64,000 bases of DNA from Phytophthora sp. 'mugwort' (taxonomy: Eukaryota > Oomycota > Peronosporomycetes > Peronosporales > Peronosporaceae): the NCBI GenBank assembly GCA_033558025.1, contig JAUCEF010000017.1:2790001-2854000 (forward strand), written 5' to 3'. Shown one piece after another: positions 1 through 11,598 of the stretch (its first letter is position 1; every line of letters starts with the position of its first letter). The translations under genes were made by a program, and so were the position numbers. Under the pieces are notes generated by a model. The model did no database searches. It saw nothing but the letters and a program-made list of their open reading frames with translations, and was not told the DNA's origin.

Positions 1-28
1 GGTCCCGGATTCGATCTCCGGCAAGGCC
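1..28 (+). tRNA. tRNA-Pro(AGG), 3' part only (window edge)
   Basis: Variable loop end, T arm and 3' acceptor strand of the array tRNA. The 5' part lies outside the window. Confidence 0.9.
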
Positions 29-334
29 CTGCTCTTTGCTTGCCTTTTGGGACGCTCGCGATACGCACTTGTTTTGGCCGCTGTGCGCCGTCTGATGGGT
101 GCGTTGGCACGGCCACGTGTGTGGCACGATACGACTCTGTCCACCGCGCCCAAATCAGACGACGGAAATGGAGCGTCTCATTTCAACGGCGGTAGGCGTC
201 CAATATCTGTGTTGAAGGTCAGGGGAAGGTCAGCACAGCAGCGCGTTGGAACGGAGAACGTCTGGAGAGAGCTGTGAGCATGCGTAGGAGGCATGCTGGC
301 GGCGCGACATGTGGGTGTGAAGAATGATTTGCGT

Positions 335-405
335 GGCCTTGTGGTCTAGTGGTATGATTCTCGCTTAGGGTGCGAGAGGTCCCGGATTCGATCTCCGGCA
401 AGGCC
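335..405 (+). tRNA. tRNA-Pro(AGG), array copy 1
   Basis: Reference copy. The 71 nt fold as a canonical cloverleaf: acceptor GGCCTTG/CAAGGCC, D stem GTC/GAT, anticodon stem CTCGC/GCGAG with loop TTAGGGT (anticodon AGG, reading CCU and, with inosine, CCC/CCA), 5-nt variable loop, T stem CCGGA/TCCGG with loop TTCGATC. No intron and no encoded CCA. The D arm supplies an A box and GGATTCGATCT a B box for RNA polymerase III. A TTTT run follows 17 nt downstream. Confidence 0.98.
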
Positions 406-421
406 CTGCTCTTTGCTTGCC

Positions 422-425
422 TTTT
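422..425 (+). terminator. RNA polymerase III T4 terminator (representative)
   Basis: A TTTT tract lies 17-20 nt after the tRNA 3' end, within CCTTTTGGG. The same tract sits at the same offset in every unit. In nine units the next base but two is A instead of G (TTTTAGG), which leaves the T run intact. Confidence 0.75.
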
Positions 426-711
426 GGGACGCTCGCGATACGCACTTGTTTTGGCCGCTGTGCGCCGTCTGATGGGTGCGTTGGCACGGCCACGTGTGTG
501 GCACGATACGACTCTGTCCACCGCGCCCAAATCAGACGACGGAAATGGAGCGTCTCATTTCAACGGCGGTAGGCGTCCAATATCTGTGTTGAAGGTCAGG
601 GGAAGGTCAGCACAGCAGCGCGTTGGAACGGAGAACGTCTGGAGAGAGCTGTGAGCATGCGTAGGAGGCGTGCTGGCGGCGCGACATGTGGGTGTGAAGA
701 ATGATTTGCGT

Positions 712-782
712 GGCCTTGTGGTCTAGTGGTATGATTCTCGCTTAGGGTGCGAGAGGTCCCGGATTCGATCTCCGGCAAGGCC
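712..782 (+). tRNA. tRNA-Pro(AGG), array copy 2
   Basis: Consensus sequence; 377-bp unit. The spacer has two private substitutions (C828, T846). Confidence 0.97.
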
Positions 783-1088
783 CTGCTCTTTGCTTGCCTT
801 TTGGGACGCTCGCGATACGCACTTGTTCTGGCCGCTGTGCGCCGTTTGATGGGTGCGTTGGCACGGCCACGTGTGTGGCACGATACGACTCTGTCCACCG
901 CGCCCAAATCAGACGACGGAAATGGAGCGTCTCATTTCAACGGCGGTAGGCGTCCAATATCTGTGTTGAAGGTCAGGGGAAGGTCAGCACAGCAGCGCGT
1001 TGGAACGGAGAACGTCTGGAGAGAGCTGTGAGCATGCGTAGGAGGCGTGCTGGCGGCGCGACATGTGGGTGTGAAGAATGATTTGCGT

Positions 1089-1159
1089 GGCCTTGTGGTC
1101 TAGTGGTATGATTCTCGCTTAGGGTGCGAGAGGTCCCGGATTCGATCTCCGGCAAGGCC
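1089..1159 (+). tRNA. tRNA-Pro(AGG), array copy 3
   Basis: Consensus sequence; 377-bp unit with consensus spacer. Confidence 0.97.
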
Positions 1160-1465
1160 CTGCTCTTTGCTTGCCTTTTGGGACGCTCGCGATACGCACT
1201 TGTTTTGGCCGCTGTGCGCCGTCTGATGGGTGCGTTGGCACGGCCACGTGTGTGGCACGATACGACTCTGTCCACCGCGCCCAAATCAGACGACGGAAAT
1301 GGAGCGTCTCATTTCAACGGCGGTAGGCGTCCAATATCTGTGTTGAAGGTCAGGGGAAGGTCAGCACAGCAGCGCGTTGGAACGGAGAACGTCTGGAGAG
1401 AGCTGTGAGCATGCGTAGGAGGCGTGCTGGCGGCGCGACATGTGGGTGTGAAGAATGATTTGCGT

Positions 1466-1536
1466 GGCCTTGTGGTCTAGTGGTATGATTCTCGCTTAGG
1501 GTGCGAGAGGTCCCGGATTCGATCTCCGGCAAGGCC
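1466..1536 (+). tRNA. tRNA-Pro(AGG), array copy 4
   Basis: Consensus sequence; 377-bp unit. Spacer carries T1709, the first of four alternating units with this change. Confidence 0.97.
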
Positions 1537-1842
1537 CTGCTCTTTGCTTGCCTTTTGGGACGCTCGCGATACGCACTTGTTTTGGCCGCTGTGCGCCGTC
1601 TGATGGGTGCGTTGGCACGGCCACGTGTGTGGCACGATACGACTCTGTCCACCGCGCCCAAATCAGACGACGGAAATGGAGCGTCTCATTTCAACGGCGG
1701 TAGGCGTCTAATATCTGTGTTGAAGGTCAGGGGAAGGTCAGCACAGCAGCGCGTTGGAACGGAGAACGTCTGGAGAGAGCTGTGAGCATGCGTAGGAGGC
1801 GTGCTGGCGGCGCGACATGTGGGTGTGAAGAATGATTTGCGT

Positions 1843-1913
1843 GGCCTTGTGGTCTAGTGGTATGATTCTCGCTTAGGGTGCGAGAGGTCCCGGATTCGAT
1901 CTCCGGCAAGGCC
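1843..1913 (+). tRNA. tRNA-Pro(AGG), array copy 5
   Basis: Consensus sequence; 377-bp unit with one private spacer change (GGTACGG near 1992). Confidence 0.97.
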
Positions 1914-2219
1914 CTGCTCTTTGCTTGCCTTTTGGGACGCTCGCGATACGCACTTGTTTTGGCCGCTGTGCGCCGTCTGATGGGTGCGTTGGTACGGCCA
2001 CGTGTGTGGCACGATACGACTCTGTCCACCGCGCCCAAATCAGACGACGGAAATGGAGCGTCTCATTTCAACGGCGGTAGGCGTCCAATATCTGTGTTGA
2101 AGGTCAGGGGAAGGTCAGCACAGCAGCGCGTTGGAACGGAGAACGTCTGGAGAGAGCTGTGAGCATGCGTAGGAGGCGTGCTGGCGGCGCGACATGTGGG
2201 TGTGAAGAATGATTTGCGT

Positions 2220-2290
2220 GGCCTTGTGGTCTAGTGGTATGATTCTCGCTTAGGGTGCGAGAGGTCCCGGATTCGATCTCCGGCAAGGCC
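2220..2290 (+). tRNA. tRNA-Pro(AGG), array copy 6
   Basis: Consensus sequence; 377-bp unit with T2463 (same allele as copy 4). Confidence 0.97.
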
Positions 2291-2596
2291 CTGCTCTTTG
2301 CTTGCCTTTTGGGACGCTCGCGATACGCACTTGTTTTGGCCGCTGTGCGCCGTCTGATGGGTGCGTTGGCACGGCCACGTGTGTGGCACGATACGACTCT
2401 GTCCACCGCGCCCAAATCAGACGACGGAAATGGAGCGTCTCATTTCAACGGCGGTAGGCGTCTAATATCTGTGTTGAAGGTCAGGGGAAGGTCAGCACAG
2501 CAGCGCGTTGGAACGGAGAACGTCTGGAGAGAGCTGTGAGCATGCGTAGGAGGCGTGCTGGCGGCGCGACATGTGGGTGTGAAGAATGATTTGCGT

Positions 2597-2667
2597 GGCC
2601 TTGTGGTCTAGTGGTATGATTCTCGCTTAGGGTGCGAGAGGTCCCGGATTCGATCTCCGGCAAGGCC
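2597..2667 (+). tRNA. tRNA-Pro(AGG), array copy 7
   Basis: Consensus sequence; 377-bp unit, C allele. Confidence 0.97.
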
Positions 2668-2973
2668 CTGCTCTTTGCTTGCCTTTTGGGACGCTCGCGA
2701 TACGCACTTGTTTTGGCCGCTGTGCGCCGTCTGATGGGTGCGTTGGCACGGCCACGTGTGTGGCACGATACGACTCTGTCCACCGCGCCCAAATCAGACG
2801 ACGGAAATGGAGCGTCTCATTTCAACGGCGGTAGGCGTCCAATATCTGTGTTGAAGGTCAGGGGAAGGTCAGCACAGCAGCGCGTTGGAACGGAGAACGT
2901 CTGGAGAGAGCTGTGAGCATGCGTAGGAGGCGTGCTGGCGGCGCGACATGTGGGTGTGAAGAATGATTTGCGT

Positions 2974-3044
2974 GGCCTTGTGGTCTAGTGGTATGATTCT
3001 CGCTTAGGGTGCGAGAGGTCCCGGATTCGATCTCCGGCAAGGCC
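2974..3044 (+). tRNA. tRNA-Pro(AGG), array copy 8
   Basis: Consensus sequence; 377-bp unit with T3217. Confidence 0.97.
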
Positions 3045-3350
3045 CTGCTCTTTGCTTGCCTTTTGGGACGCTCGCGATACGCACTTGTTTTGGCCGCTGT
3101 GCGCCGTCTGATGGGTGCGTTGGCACGGCCACGTGTGTGGCACGATACGACTCTGTCCACCGCGCCCAAATCAGACGACGGAAATGGAGCGTCTCATTTC
3201 AACGGCGGTAGGCGTCTAATATCTGTGTTGAAGGTCAGGGGAAGGTCAGCACAGCAGCGCGTTGGAACGGAGAACGTCTGGAGAGAGCTGTGAGCATGCG
3301 TAGGAGGCGTGCTGGCGGCGCGACATGTGGGTGTGAAGAATGATTTGCGT

Positions 3351-3421
3351 GGCCTTGTGGTCTAGTGGTATGATTCTCGCTTAGGGTGCGAGAGGTCCCG
3401 GATTCGATCTCCGGCAAGGCC
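3351..3421 (+). tRNA. tRNA-Pro(AGG), array copy 9
   Basis: Consensus sequence; 377-bp unit, C allele. Confidence 0.97.
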
Positions 3422-3727
3422 CTGCTCTTTGCTTGCCTTTTGGGACGCTCGCGATACGCACTTGTTTTGGCCGCTGTGCGCCGTCTGATGGGTGCGTTGG
3501 CACGGCCACGTGTGTGGCACGATACGACTCTGTCCACCGCGCCCAAATCAGACGACGGAAATGGAGCGTCTCATTTCAACGGCGGTAGGCGTCCAATATC
3601 TGTGTTGAAGGTCAGGGGAAGGTCAGCACAGCAGCGCGTTGGAACGGAGAACGTCTGGAGAGAGCTGTGAGCATGCGTAGGAGGCGTGCTGGCGGCGCGA
3701 CATGTGGGTGTGAAGAATGATTTGCGT

Positions 3728-3798
3728 GGCCTTGTGGTCTAGTGGTATGATTCTCGCTTAGGGTGCGAGAGGTCCCGGATTCGATCTCCGGCAAGGCC
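3728..3798 (+). tRNA. tRNA-Pro(AGG), array copy 10
   Basis: Consensus sequence; 377-bp unit with T3971, last of the T-allele series. Confidence 0.97.
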
Positions 3799-4104
3799 CT
3801 GCTCTTTGCTTGCCTTTTGGGACGCTCGCGATACGCACTTGTTTTGGCCGCTGTGCGCCGTCTGATGGGTGCGTTGGCACGGCCACGTGTGTGGCACGAT
3901 ACGACTCTGTCCACCGCGCCCAAATCAGACGACGGAAATGGAGCGTCTCATTTCAACGGCGGTAGGCGTCTAATATCTGTGTTGAAGGTCAGGGGAAGGT
4001 CAGCACAGCAGCGCGTTGGAACGGAGAACGTCTGGAGAGAGCTGTGAGCATGCGTAGGAGGCGTGCTGGCGGCGCGACATGTGGGTGTGAAGAATGATTT
4101 GCGT

Positions 4105-4175
4105 GGCCTTGTGGTCTAGTGGTATGATTCTCGCTTAGGGTGCGAGAGGTCCCGGATTCGATCTCCGGCAAGGCC
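4105..4175 (+). tRNA. tRNA-Pro(AGG), array copy 11
   Basis: Consensus sequence; 377-bp unit. The distal spacer reads GCGCAAC, shared only with copy 13. Confidence 0.97.
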
Positions 4176-4481
4176 CTGCTCTTTGCTTGCCTTTTGGGAC
4201 GCTCGCGATACGCACTTGTTTTGGCCGCTGTGCGCCGTCTGATGGGTGCGTTGGCACGGCCACGTGTGTGGCACGATACGACTCTGTCCACCGCGCCCAA
4301 ATCAGACGACGGAAATGGAGCGTCTCATTTCAACGGCGGTAGGCGTCCAATATCTGTGTTGAAGGTCAGGGGAAGGTCAGCACAGCAGCGCGTTGGAACG
4401 GAGAACGTCTGGAGAGAGCTGTGAGCATGCGTAGGAGGCGTGCTGGCGGCGCAACATGTGGGTGTGAAGAATGATTTGCGT

Positions 4482-4552
4482 GGCCTTGTGGTCTAGTGGT
4501 ATGATTCTCGCTTAGGGTGCGAGAGGTCCCGGATTCGATCTCCGGCAAGGCC
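4482..4552 (+). tRNA. tRNA-Pro(AGG), array copy 12
   Basis: Consensus sequence; first 366-bp unit in the window. Confidence 0.97.
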
Positions 4553-4847
4553 CTGCTCTTTGCTTGCCTTTTGGGACGCTCGCGATACGCACTTGTTTTG
4601 GCCGCTGTGCGCCGTCTGATGGGTGCGTTGGCACGGCCACGTGTGTGGCACGATACGACTCTGTCCACCGCGCCCAAATCAGACGACGGAAATGGAGCGT
4701 CTCATTTCAACGGCGGTAGGCGTCCAATATCTGTGTTGAAGGTCAGCACAGCAGCGCGTTGGAACGGAGAACGTCTGGAGAGAGCTGTGAGCATGCGTAG
4801 GAGGCGTGCTGGCGGCGCGACATGTGGGTGTGAAGAATGATTTGCGT

Positions 4848-4918
4848 GGCCTTGTGGTCTAGTGGTATGATTCTCGCTTAGGGTGCGAGAGGTCCCGGAT
4901 TCGATCTCCGGCAAGGCC
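4848..4918 (+). tRNA. tRNA-Pro(AGG), array copy 13
   Basis: Consensus sequence; 377-bp unit with the GCGCAAC allele. Confidence 0.97.
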
Positions 4919-5224
4919 CTGCTCTTTGCTTGCCTTTTGGGACGCTCGCGATACGCACTTGTTTTGGCCGCTGTGCGCCGTCTGATGGGTGCGTTGGCAC
5001 GGCCACGTGTGTGGCACGATACGACTCTGTCCACCGCGCCCAAATCAGACGACGGAAATGGAGCGTCTCATTTCAACGGCGGTAGGCGTCCAATATCTGT
5101 GTTGAAGGTCAGGGGAAGGTCAGCACAGCAGCGCGTTGGAACGGAGAACGTCTGGAGAGAGCTGTGAGCATGCGTAGGAGGCGTGCTGGCGGCGCAACAT
5201 GTGGGTGTGAAGAATGATTTGCGT

Positions 5225-5295
5225 GGCCTTGTGGTCTAGTGGTATGATTCTCGCTTAGGGTGCGAGAGGTCCCGGATTCGATCTCCGGCAAGGCC
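5225..5295 (+). tRNA. tRNA-Pro(AGG), array copy 14
   Basis: Consensus sequence; 366-bp unit. Confidence 0.97.
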
Positions 5296-5590
5296 CTGCT
5301 CTTTGCTTGCCTTTTGGGACGCTCGCGATACGCACTTGTTTTGGCCGCTGTGCGCCGTCTGATGGGTGCGTTGGCACGGCCACGTGTGTGGCACGATACG
5401 ACTCTGTCCACCGCGCCCAAATCAGACGACGGAAATGGAGCGTCTCATTTCAACGGCGGTAGGCGTCCAATATCTGTGTTGAAGGTCAGCACAGCAGCGC
5501 GTTGGAACGGAGAACGTCTGGAGAGAGCTGTGAGCATGCGTAGGAGGCGTGCTGGCGGCGCGACATGTGGGTGTGAAGAATGATTTGCGT

Positions 5591-5661
5591 GGCCTTGTGG
5601 TCTAGTGGTATGATTCTCGCTTAGGGTGCGAGAGGTCCCGGATTCGATCTCCGGCAAGGCC
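5591..5661 (+). tRNA. tRNA-Pro(AGG), array copy 15
   Basis: Consensus sequence; 366-bp unit. Confidence 0.97.
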
Positions 5662-5956
5662 CTGCTCTTTGCTTGCCTTTTGGGACGCTCGCGATACGCA
5701 CTTGTTTTGGCCGCTGTGCGCCGTCTGATGGGTGCGTTGGCACGGCCACGTGTGTGGCACGATACGACTCTGTCCACCGCGCCCAAATCAGACGACGGAA
5801 ATGGAGCGTCTCATTTCAACGGCGGTAGGCGTCCAATATCTGTGTTGAAGGTCAGCACAGCAGCGCGTTGGAACGGAGAACGTCTGGAGAGAGCTGTGAG
5901 CATGCGTAGGAGGCGTGCTGGCGGCGCGACATGTGGGTGTGAAGAATGATTTGCGT

Positions 5957-6027
5957 GGCCTTGTGGTCTAGTGGTATGATTCTCGCTTAGGGTGCGAGAG
6001 GTCCCGGATTCGATCTCCGGCAAGGCC
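5957..6027 (+). tRNA. tRNA-Pro(AGG), array copy 16
   Basis: Consensus sequence; 367-bp unit (11-bp deletion plus one T). Confidence 0.97.
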
Positions 6028-6323
6028 CTGCTCTTTGCTTGCCTTTTGGGACGCTCGCGATACGCACTTGTTTTGGCCGCTGTGCGCCGTCTGATGGGTG
6101 CGTTGGCACGGCCACGTGTGTGGCACGATACGACTCTGTCCACCGCGCCCAAATCAGACGACGGAAATGGAGCGTCTCATTTCAACGGCGGTAGGCGTCC
6201 AATATCTGTGTTGAAGGTCAGCACAGCAGCGCGTTTGGAACGGAGAACGTCTGGAGAGAGCTGTGAGCATGCGTAGGAGGCGTGCTGGCGGCGCGACATG
6301 TGGGTGTGAAGAATGATTTGCGT

Positions 6324-6394
6324 GGCCTTGTGGTCTAGTGGTATGATTCTCGCTTAGGGTGCGAGAGGTCCCGGATTCGATCTCCGGCAAGGCC
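6324..6394 (+). tRNA. tRNA-Pro(AGG), array copy 17
   Basis: Consensus sequence; 377-bp unit. Confidence 0.97.
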
Positions 6395-6700
6395 CTGCTC
6401 TTTGCTTGCCTTTTGGGACGCTCGCGATACGCACTTGTTTTGGCCGCTGTGCGCCGTCTGATGGGTGCGTTGGCACGGCCACGTGTGTGGCACGATACGA
6501 CTCTGTCCACCGCGCCCAAATCAGACGACGGAAATGGAGCGTCTCATTTCAACGGCGGTAGGCGTCCAATATCTGTGTTGAAGGTCAGGGGAAGGTCAGC
6601 ACAGCAGCGCGTTGGAACGGAGAACGTCTGGAGAGAGCTGTGAGCATGCGTAGGAGGCGTGCTGGCGGCGCGACATGTGGGTGTGAAGAATGATTTGCGT

Positions 6701-6771
6701 GGCCTTGTGGTCTAGTGGTATGATTCTCGCTTAGGGTGCGAGAGGTCCCGGATTCGATCTCCGGCAAGGCC
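6701..6771 (+). tRNA. tRNA-Pro(AGG), array copy 18
   Basis: Consensus sequence; 377-bp unit. Confidence 0.97.
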
Positions 6772-7077
6772 CTGCTCTTTGCTTGCCTTTTGGGACGCTC
6801 GCGATACGCACTTGTTTTGGCCGCTGTGCGCCGTCTGATGGGTGCGTTGGCACGGCCACGTGTGTGGCACGATACGACTCTGTCCACCGCGCCCAAATCA
6901 GACGACGGAAATGGAGCGTCTCATTTCAACGGCGGTAGGCGTCCAATATCTGTGTTGAAGGTCAGGGGAAGGTCAGCACAGCAGCGCGTTGGAACGGAGA
7001 ACGTCTGGAGAGAGCTGTGAGCATGCGTAGGAGGCGTGCTGGCGGCGCGACATGTGGGTGTGAAGAATGATTTGCGT

Positions 7078-7148
7078 GGCCTTGTGGTCTAGTGGTATGA
7101 TTCTCGCTTAGGGTGCGAGAGGTCCCGGATTCGATCTCCGGCAAGGCC
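7078..7148 (+). tRNA. tRNA-Pro(AGG), array copy 19
   Basis: Consensus sequence; 367-bp unit. Confidence 0.97.
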
Positions 7149-7444
7149 CTGCTCTTTGCTTGCCTTTTGGGACGCTCGCGATACGCACTTGTTTTGGCCG
7201 CTGTGCGCCGTCTGATGGGTGCGTTGGCACGGCCACGTGTGTGGCACGATACGACTCTGTCCACCGCGCCCAAATCAGACGACGGAAATGGAGCGTCTCA
7301 TTTCAACGGCGGTAGGCGTCCAATATCTGTGTTGAAGGTCAGCACAGCAGCGCGTTTGGAACGGAGAACGTCTGGAGAGAGCTGTGAGCATGCGTAGGAG
7401 GCGTGCTGGCGGCGCGACATGTGGGTGTGAAGAATGATTTGCGT

Positions 7445-7515
7445 GGCCTTGTGGTCTAGTGGTATGATTCTCGCTTAGGGTGCGAGAGGTCCCGGATTCG
7501 ATCTCCGGCAAGGCC
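7445..7515 (+). tRNA. tRNA-Pro(AGG), array copy 20
   Basis: Consensus sequence; 377-bp unit. Confidence 0.97.
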
Positions 7516-7821
7516 CTGCTCTTTGCTTGCCTTTTGGGACGCTCGCGATACGCACTTGTTTTGGCCGCTGTGCGCCGTCTGATGGGTGCGTTGGCACGGC
7601 CACGTGTGTGGCACGATACGACTCTGTCCACCGCGCCCAAATCAGACGACGGAAATGGAGCGTCTCATTTCAACGGCGGTAGGCGTCCAATATCTGTGTT
7701 GAAGGTCAGGGGAAGGTCAGCACAGCAGCGCGTTGGAACGGAGAACGTCTGGAGAGAGCTGTGAGCATGCGTAGGAGGCGTGCTGGCGGCGCGACATGTG
7801 GGTGTGAAGAATGATTTGCGT

Positions 7822-7892
7822 GGCCTTGTGGTCTAGTGGTATGATTCTCGCTTAGGGTGCGAGAGGTCCCGGATTCGATCTCCGGCAAGGCC
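7822..7892 (+). tRNA. tRNA-Pro(AGG), array copy 21
   Basis: Consensus sequence; 366-bp unit with A7913 after the T4 run. Confidence 0.97.
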
Positions 7893-8187
7893 CTGCTCTT
7901 TGCTTGCCTTTTAGGACGCTCGCGATACGCACTTGTTTTGGCCGCTGTGCGCCGTCTGATGGGTGCGTTGGCACGGCCACGTGTGTGGCACGATACGACT
8001 CTGTCCACCGCGCCCAAATCAGACGACGGAAATGGAGCGTCTCATTTCAACGGCGGTAGGCGTCCAATATCTGTGTTGAAGGTCAGCACAGCAGCGCGTT
8101 GGAACGGAGAACGTCTGGAGAGAGCTGTGAGCATGCGTAGGAGGCGTGCTGGCGGCGCGACATGTGGGTGTGAAGAATGATTTGCGT

Positions 8188-8258
8188 GGCCTTGTGGTCT
8201 AGTGGTATGATTCTCGCTTAGGGTGCGAGAGGTCCCGGATTCGATCTCCGGCAAGGCC
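8188..8258 (+). tRNA. tRNA-Pro(AGG), array copy 22
   Basis: Consensus sequence; 366-bp unit. Confidence 0.97.
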
Positions 8259-8553
8259 CTGCTCTTTGCTTGCCTTTTGGGACGCTCGCGATACGCACTT
8301 GTTTTGGCCGCTGTGCGCCGTCTGATGGGTGCGTTGGCACGGCCACGTGTGTGGCACGATACGACTCTGTCCACCGCGCCCAAATCAGACGACGGAAATG
8401 GAGCGTCTCATTTCAACGGCGGTAGGCGTCCAATATCTGTGTTGAAGGTCAGCACAGCAGCGCGTTGGAACGGAGAACGTCTGGAGAGAGCTGTGAGCAT
8501 GCGTAGGAGGCGTGCTGGCGGCGCGACATGTGGGTGTGAAGAATGATTTGCGT

Positions 8554-8624
8554 GGCCTTGTGGTCTAGTGGTATGATTCTCGCTTAGGGTGCGAGAGGTC
8601 CCGGATTCGATCTCCGGCAAGGCC
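8554..8624 (+). tRNA. tRNA-Pro(AGG), array copy 23
   Basis: Consensus sequence; 377-bp unit. Confidence 0.97.
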
Positions 8625-8930
8625 CTGCTCTTTGCTTGCCTTTTGGGACGCTCGCGATACGCACTTGTTTTGGCCGCTGTGCGCCGTCTGATGGGTGCGT
8701 TGGCACGGCCACGTGTGTGGCACGATACGACTCTGTCCACCGCGCCCAAATCAGACGACGGAAATGGAGCGTCTCATTTCAACGGCGGTAGGCGTCCAAT
8801 ATCTGTGTTGAAGGTCAGGGGAAGGTCAGCACAGCAGCGCGTTGGAACGGAGAACGTCTGGAGAGAGCTGTGAGCATGCGTAGGAGGCGTGCTGGCGGCG
8901 CGACATGTGGGTGTGAAGAATGATTTGCGT

Positions 8931-9001
8931 GGCCTTGTGGTCTAGTGGTATGATTCTCGCTTAGGGTGCGAGAGGTCCCGGATTCGATCTCCGGCAAGGC
9001 C
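8931..9001 (+). tRNA. tRNA-Pro(AGG), array copy 24
   Basis: Consensus sequence; 367-bp unit. Confidence 0.97.
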
Positions 9002-9297
9002 CTGCTCTTTGCTTGCCTTTTGGGACGCTCGCGATACGCACTTGTTTTGGCCGCTGTGCGCCGTCTGATGGGTGCGTTGGCACGGCCACGTGTGTGGCAC
9101 GATACGACTCTGTCCACCGCGCCCAAATCAGACGACGGAAATGGAGCGTCTCATTTCAACGGCGGTAGGCGTCCAATATCTGTGTTGAAGGTCAGCACAG
9201 CAGCGCGTTTGGAACGGAGAACGTCTGGAGAGAGCTGTGAGCATGCGTAGGAGGCGTGCTGGCGGCGCGACATGTGGGTGTGAAGAATGATTTGCGT

Positions 9298-9368
9298 GGC
9301 CTTGTGGTCTAGTGGTATGATTCTCGCTTAGGGTGCGAGAGGTCCCGGATTCGATCTCCGGCAAGGCC
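9298..9368 (+). tRNA. tRNA-Pro(AGG), array copy 25
   Basis: Consensus sequence; 367-bp unit, last of the four. Confidence 0.97.
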
Positions 9369-9664
9369 CTGCTCTTTGCTTGCCTTTTGGGACGCTCGCG
9401 ATACGCACTTGTTTTGGCCGCTGTGCGCCGTCTGATGGGTGCGTTGGCACGGCCACGTGTGTGGCACGATACGACTCTGTCCACCGCGCCCAAATCAGAC
9501 GACGGAAATGGAGCGTCTCATTTCAACGGCGGTAGGCGTCCAATATCTGTGTTGAAGGTCAGCACAGCAGCGCGTTTGGAACGGAGAACGTCTGGAGAGA
9601 GCTGTGAGCATGCGTAGGAGGCGTGCTGGCGGCGCGACATGTGGGTGTGAAGAATGATTTGCGT

Positions 9665-9735
9665 GGCCTTGTGGTCTAGTGGTATGATTCTCGCTTAGGG
9701 TGCGAGAGGTCCCGGATTCGATCTCCGGCAAGGCC
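9665..9735 (+). tRNA. tRNA-Pro(AGG), array copy 26
   Basis: Consensus sequence; 377-bp unit. Confidence 0.97.
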
Positions 9736-10041
9736 CTGCTCTTTGCTTGCCTTTTGGGACGCTCGCGATACGCACTTGTTTTGGCCGCTGTGCGCCGTCT
9801 GATGGGTGCGTTGGCACGGCCACGTGTGTGGCACGATACGACTCTGTCCACCGCGCCCAAATCAGACGACGGAAATGGAGCGTCTCATTTCAACGGCGGT
9901 AGGCGTCCAATATCTGTGTTGAAGGTCAGGGGAAGGTCAGCACAGCAGCGCGTTGGAACGGAGAACGTCTGGAGAGAGCTGTGAGCATGCGTAGGAGGCG
10001 TGCTGGCGGCGCGACATGTGGGTGTGAAGAATGATTTGCGT

Positions 10042-10112
10042 GGCCTTGTGGTCTAGTGGTATGATTCTCGCTTAGGGTGCGAGAGGTCCCGGATTCGATC
10101 TCCGGCAAGGCC
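10042..10112 (+). tRNA. tRNA-Pro(AGG), array copy 27
   Basis: Consensus sequence; 366-bp unit with A10133 after the T4 run. Regular 366/377 alternation begins about here. Confidence 0.97.
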
Positions 10113-10407
10113 CTGCTCTTTGCTTGCCTTTTAGGACGCTCGCGATACGCACTTGTTTTGGCCGCTGTGCGCCGTCTGATGGGTGCGTTGGCACGGCCAC
10201 GTGTGTGGCACGATACGACTCTGTCCACCGCGCCCAAATCAGACGACGGAAATGGAGCGTCTCATTTCAACGGCGGTAGGCGTCCAATATCTGTGTTGAA
10301 GGTCAGCACAGCAGCGCGTTGGAACGGAGAACGTCTGGAGAGAGCTGTGAGCATGCGTAGGAGGCGTGCTGGCGGCGCGACATGTGGGTGTGAAGAATGA
10401 TTTGCGT

Positions 10408-10478
10408 GGCCTTGTGGTCTAGTGGTATGATTCTCGCTTAGGGTGCGAGAGGTCCCGGATTCGATCTCCGGCAAGGCC
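10408..10478 (+). tRNA. tRNA-Pro(AGG), array copy 28
   Basis: Consensus sequence; 377-bp unit. Confidence 0.97.
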
Positions 10479-10784
10479 CTGCTCTTTGCTTGCCTTTTGG
10501 GACGCTCGCGATACGCACTTGTTTTGGCCGCTGTGCGCCGTCTGATGGGTGCGTTGGCACGGCCACGTGTGTGGCACGATACGACTCTGTCCACCGCGCC
10601 CAAATCAGACGACGGAAATGGAGCGTCTCATTTCAACGGCGGTAGGCGTCCAATATCTGTGTTGAAGGTCAGGGGAAGGTCAGCACAGCAGCGCGTTGGA
10701 ACGGAGAACGTCTGGAGAGAGCTGTGAGCATGCGTAGGAGGCGTGCTGGCGGCGCGACATGTGGGTGTGAAGAATGATTTGCGT

Positions 10785-10855
10785 GGCCTTGTGGTCTAGT
10801 GGTATGATTCTCGCTTAGGGTGCGAGAGGTCCCGGATTCGATCTCCGGCAAGGCC
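10785..10855 (+). tRNA. tRNA-Pro(AGG), array copy 29
   Basis: Consensus sequence; 366-bp unit with A10876. Confidence 0.97.
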
Positions 10856-11150
10856 CTGCTCTTTGCTTGCCTTTTAGGACGCTCGCGATACGCACTTGTT
10901 TTGGCCGCTGTGCGCCGTCTGATGGGTGCGTTGGCACGGCCACGTGTGTGGCACGATACGACTCTGTCCACCGCGCCCAAATCAGACGACGGAAATGGAG
11001 CGTCTCATTTCAACGGCGGTAGGCGTCCAATATCTGTGTTGAAGGTCAGCACAGCAGCGCGTTGGAACGGAGAACGTCTGGAGAGAGCTGTGAGCATGCG
11101 TAGGAGGCGTGCTGGCGGCGCGACATGTGGGTGTGAAGAATGATTTGCGT

Positions 11151-11221
11151 GGCCTTGTGGTCTAGTGGTATGATTCTCGCTTAGGGTGCGAGAGGTCCCG
11201 GATTCGATCTCCGGCAAGGCC
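11151..11221 (+). tRNA. tRNA-Pro(AGG), array copy 30
   Basis: Consensus sequence; 377-bp unit. Confidence 0.97.
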
Positions 11222-11527
11222 CTGCTCTTTGCTTGCCTTTTGGGACGCTCGCGATACGCACTTGTTTTGGCCGCTGTGCGCCGTCTGATGGGTGCGTTGG
11301 CACGGCCACGTGTGTGGCACGATACGACTCTGTCCACCGCGCCCAAATCAGACGACGGAAATGGAGCGTCTCATTTCAACGGCGGTAGGCGTCCAATATC
11401 TGTGTTGAAGGTCAGGGGAAGGTCAGCACAGCAGCGCGTTGGAACGGAGAACGTCTGGAGAGAGCTGTGAGCATGCGTAGGAGGCGTGCTGGCGGCGCGA
11501 CATGTGGGTGTGAAGAATGATTTGCGT

Positions 11528-11598
11528 GGCCTTGTGGTCTAGTGGTATGATTCTCGCTTAGGGTGCGAGAGGTCCCGGATTCGATCTCCGGCAAGGCC
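11528..11598 (+). tRNA. tRNA-Pro(AGG), array copy 31
   Basis: Consensus sequence; 377-bp unit with A11619. The A allele is here on a long unit. Confidence 0.97.
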
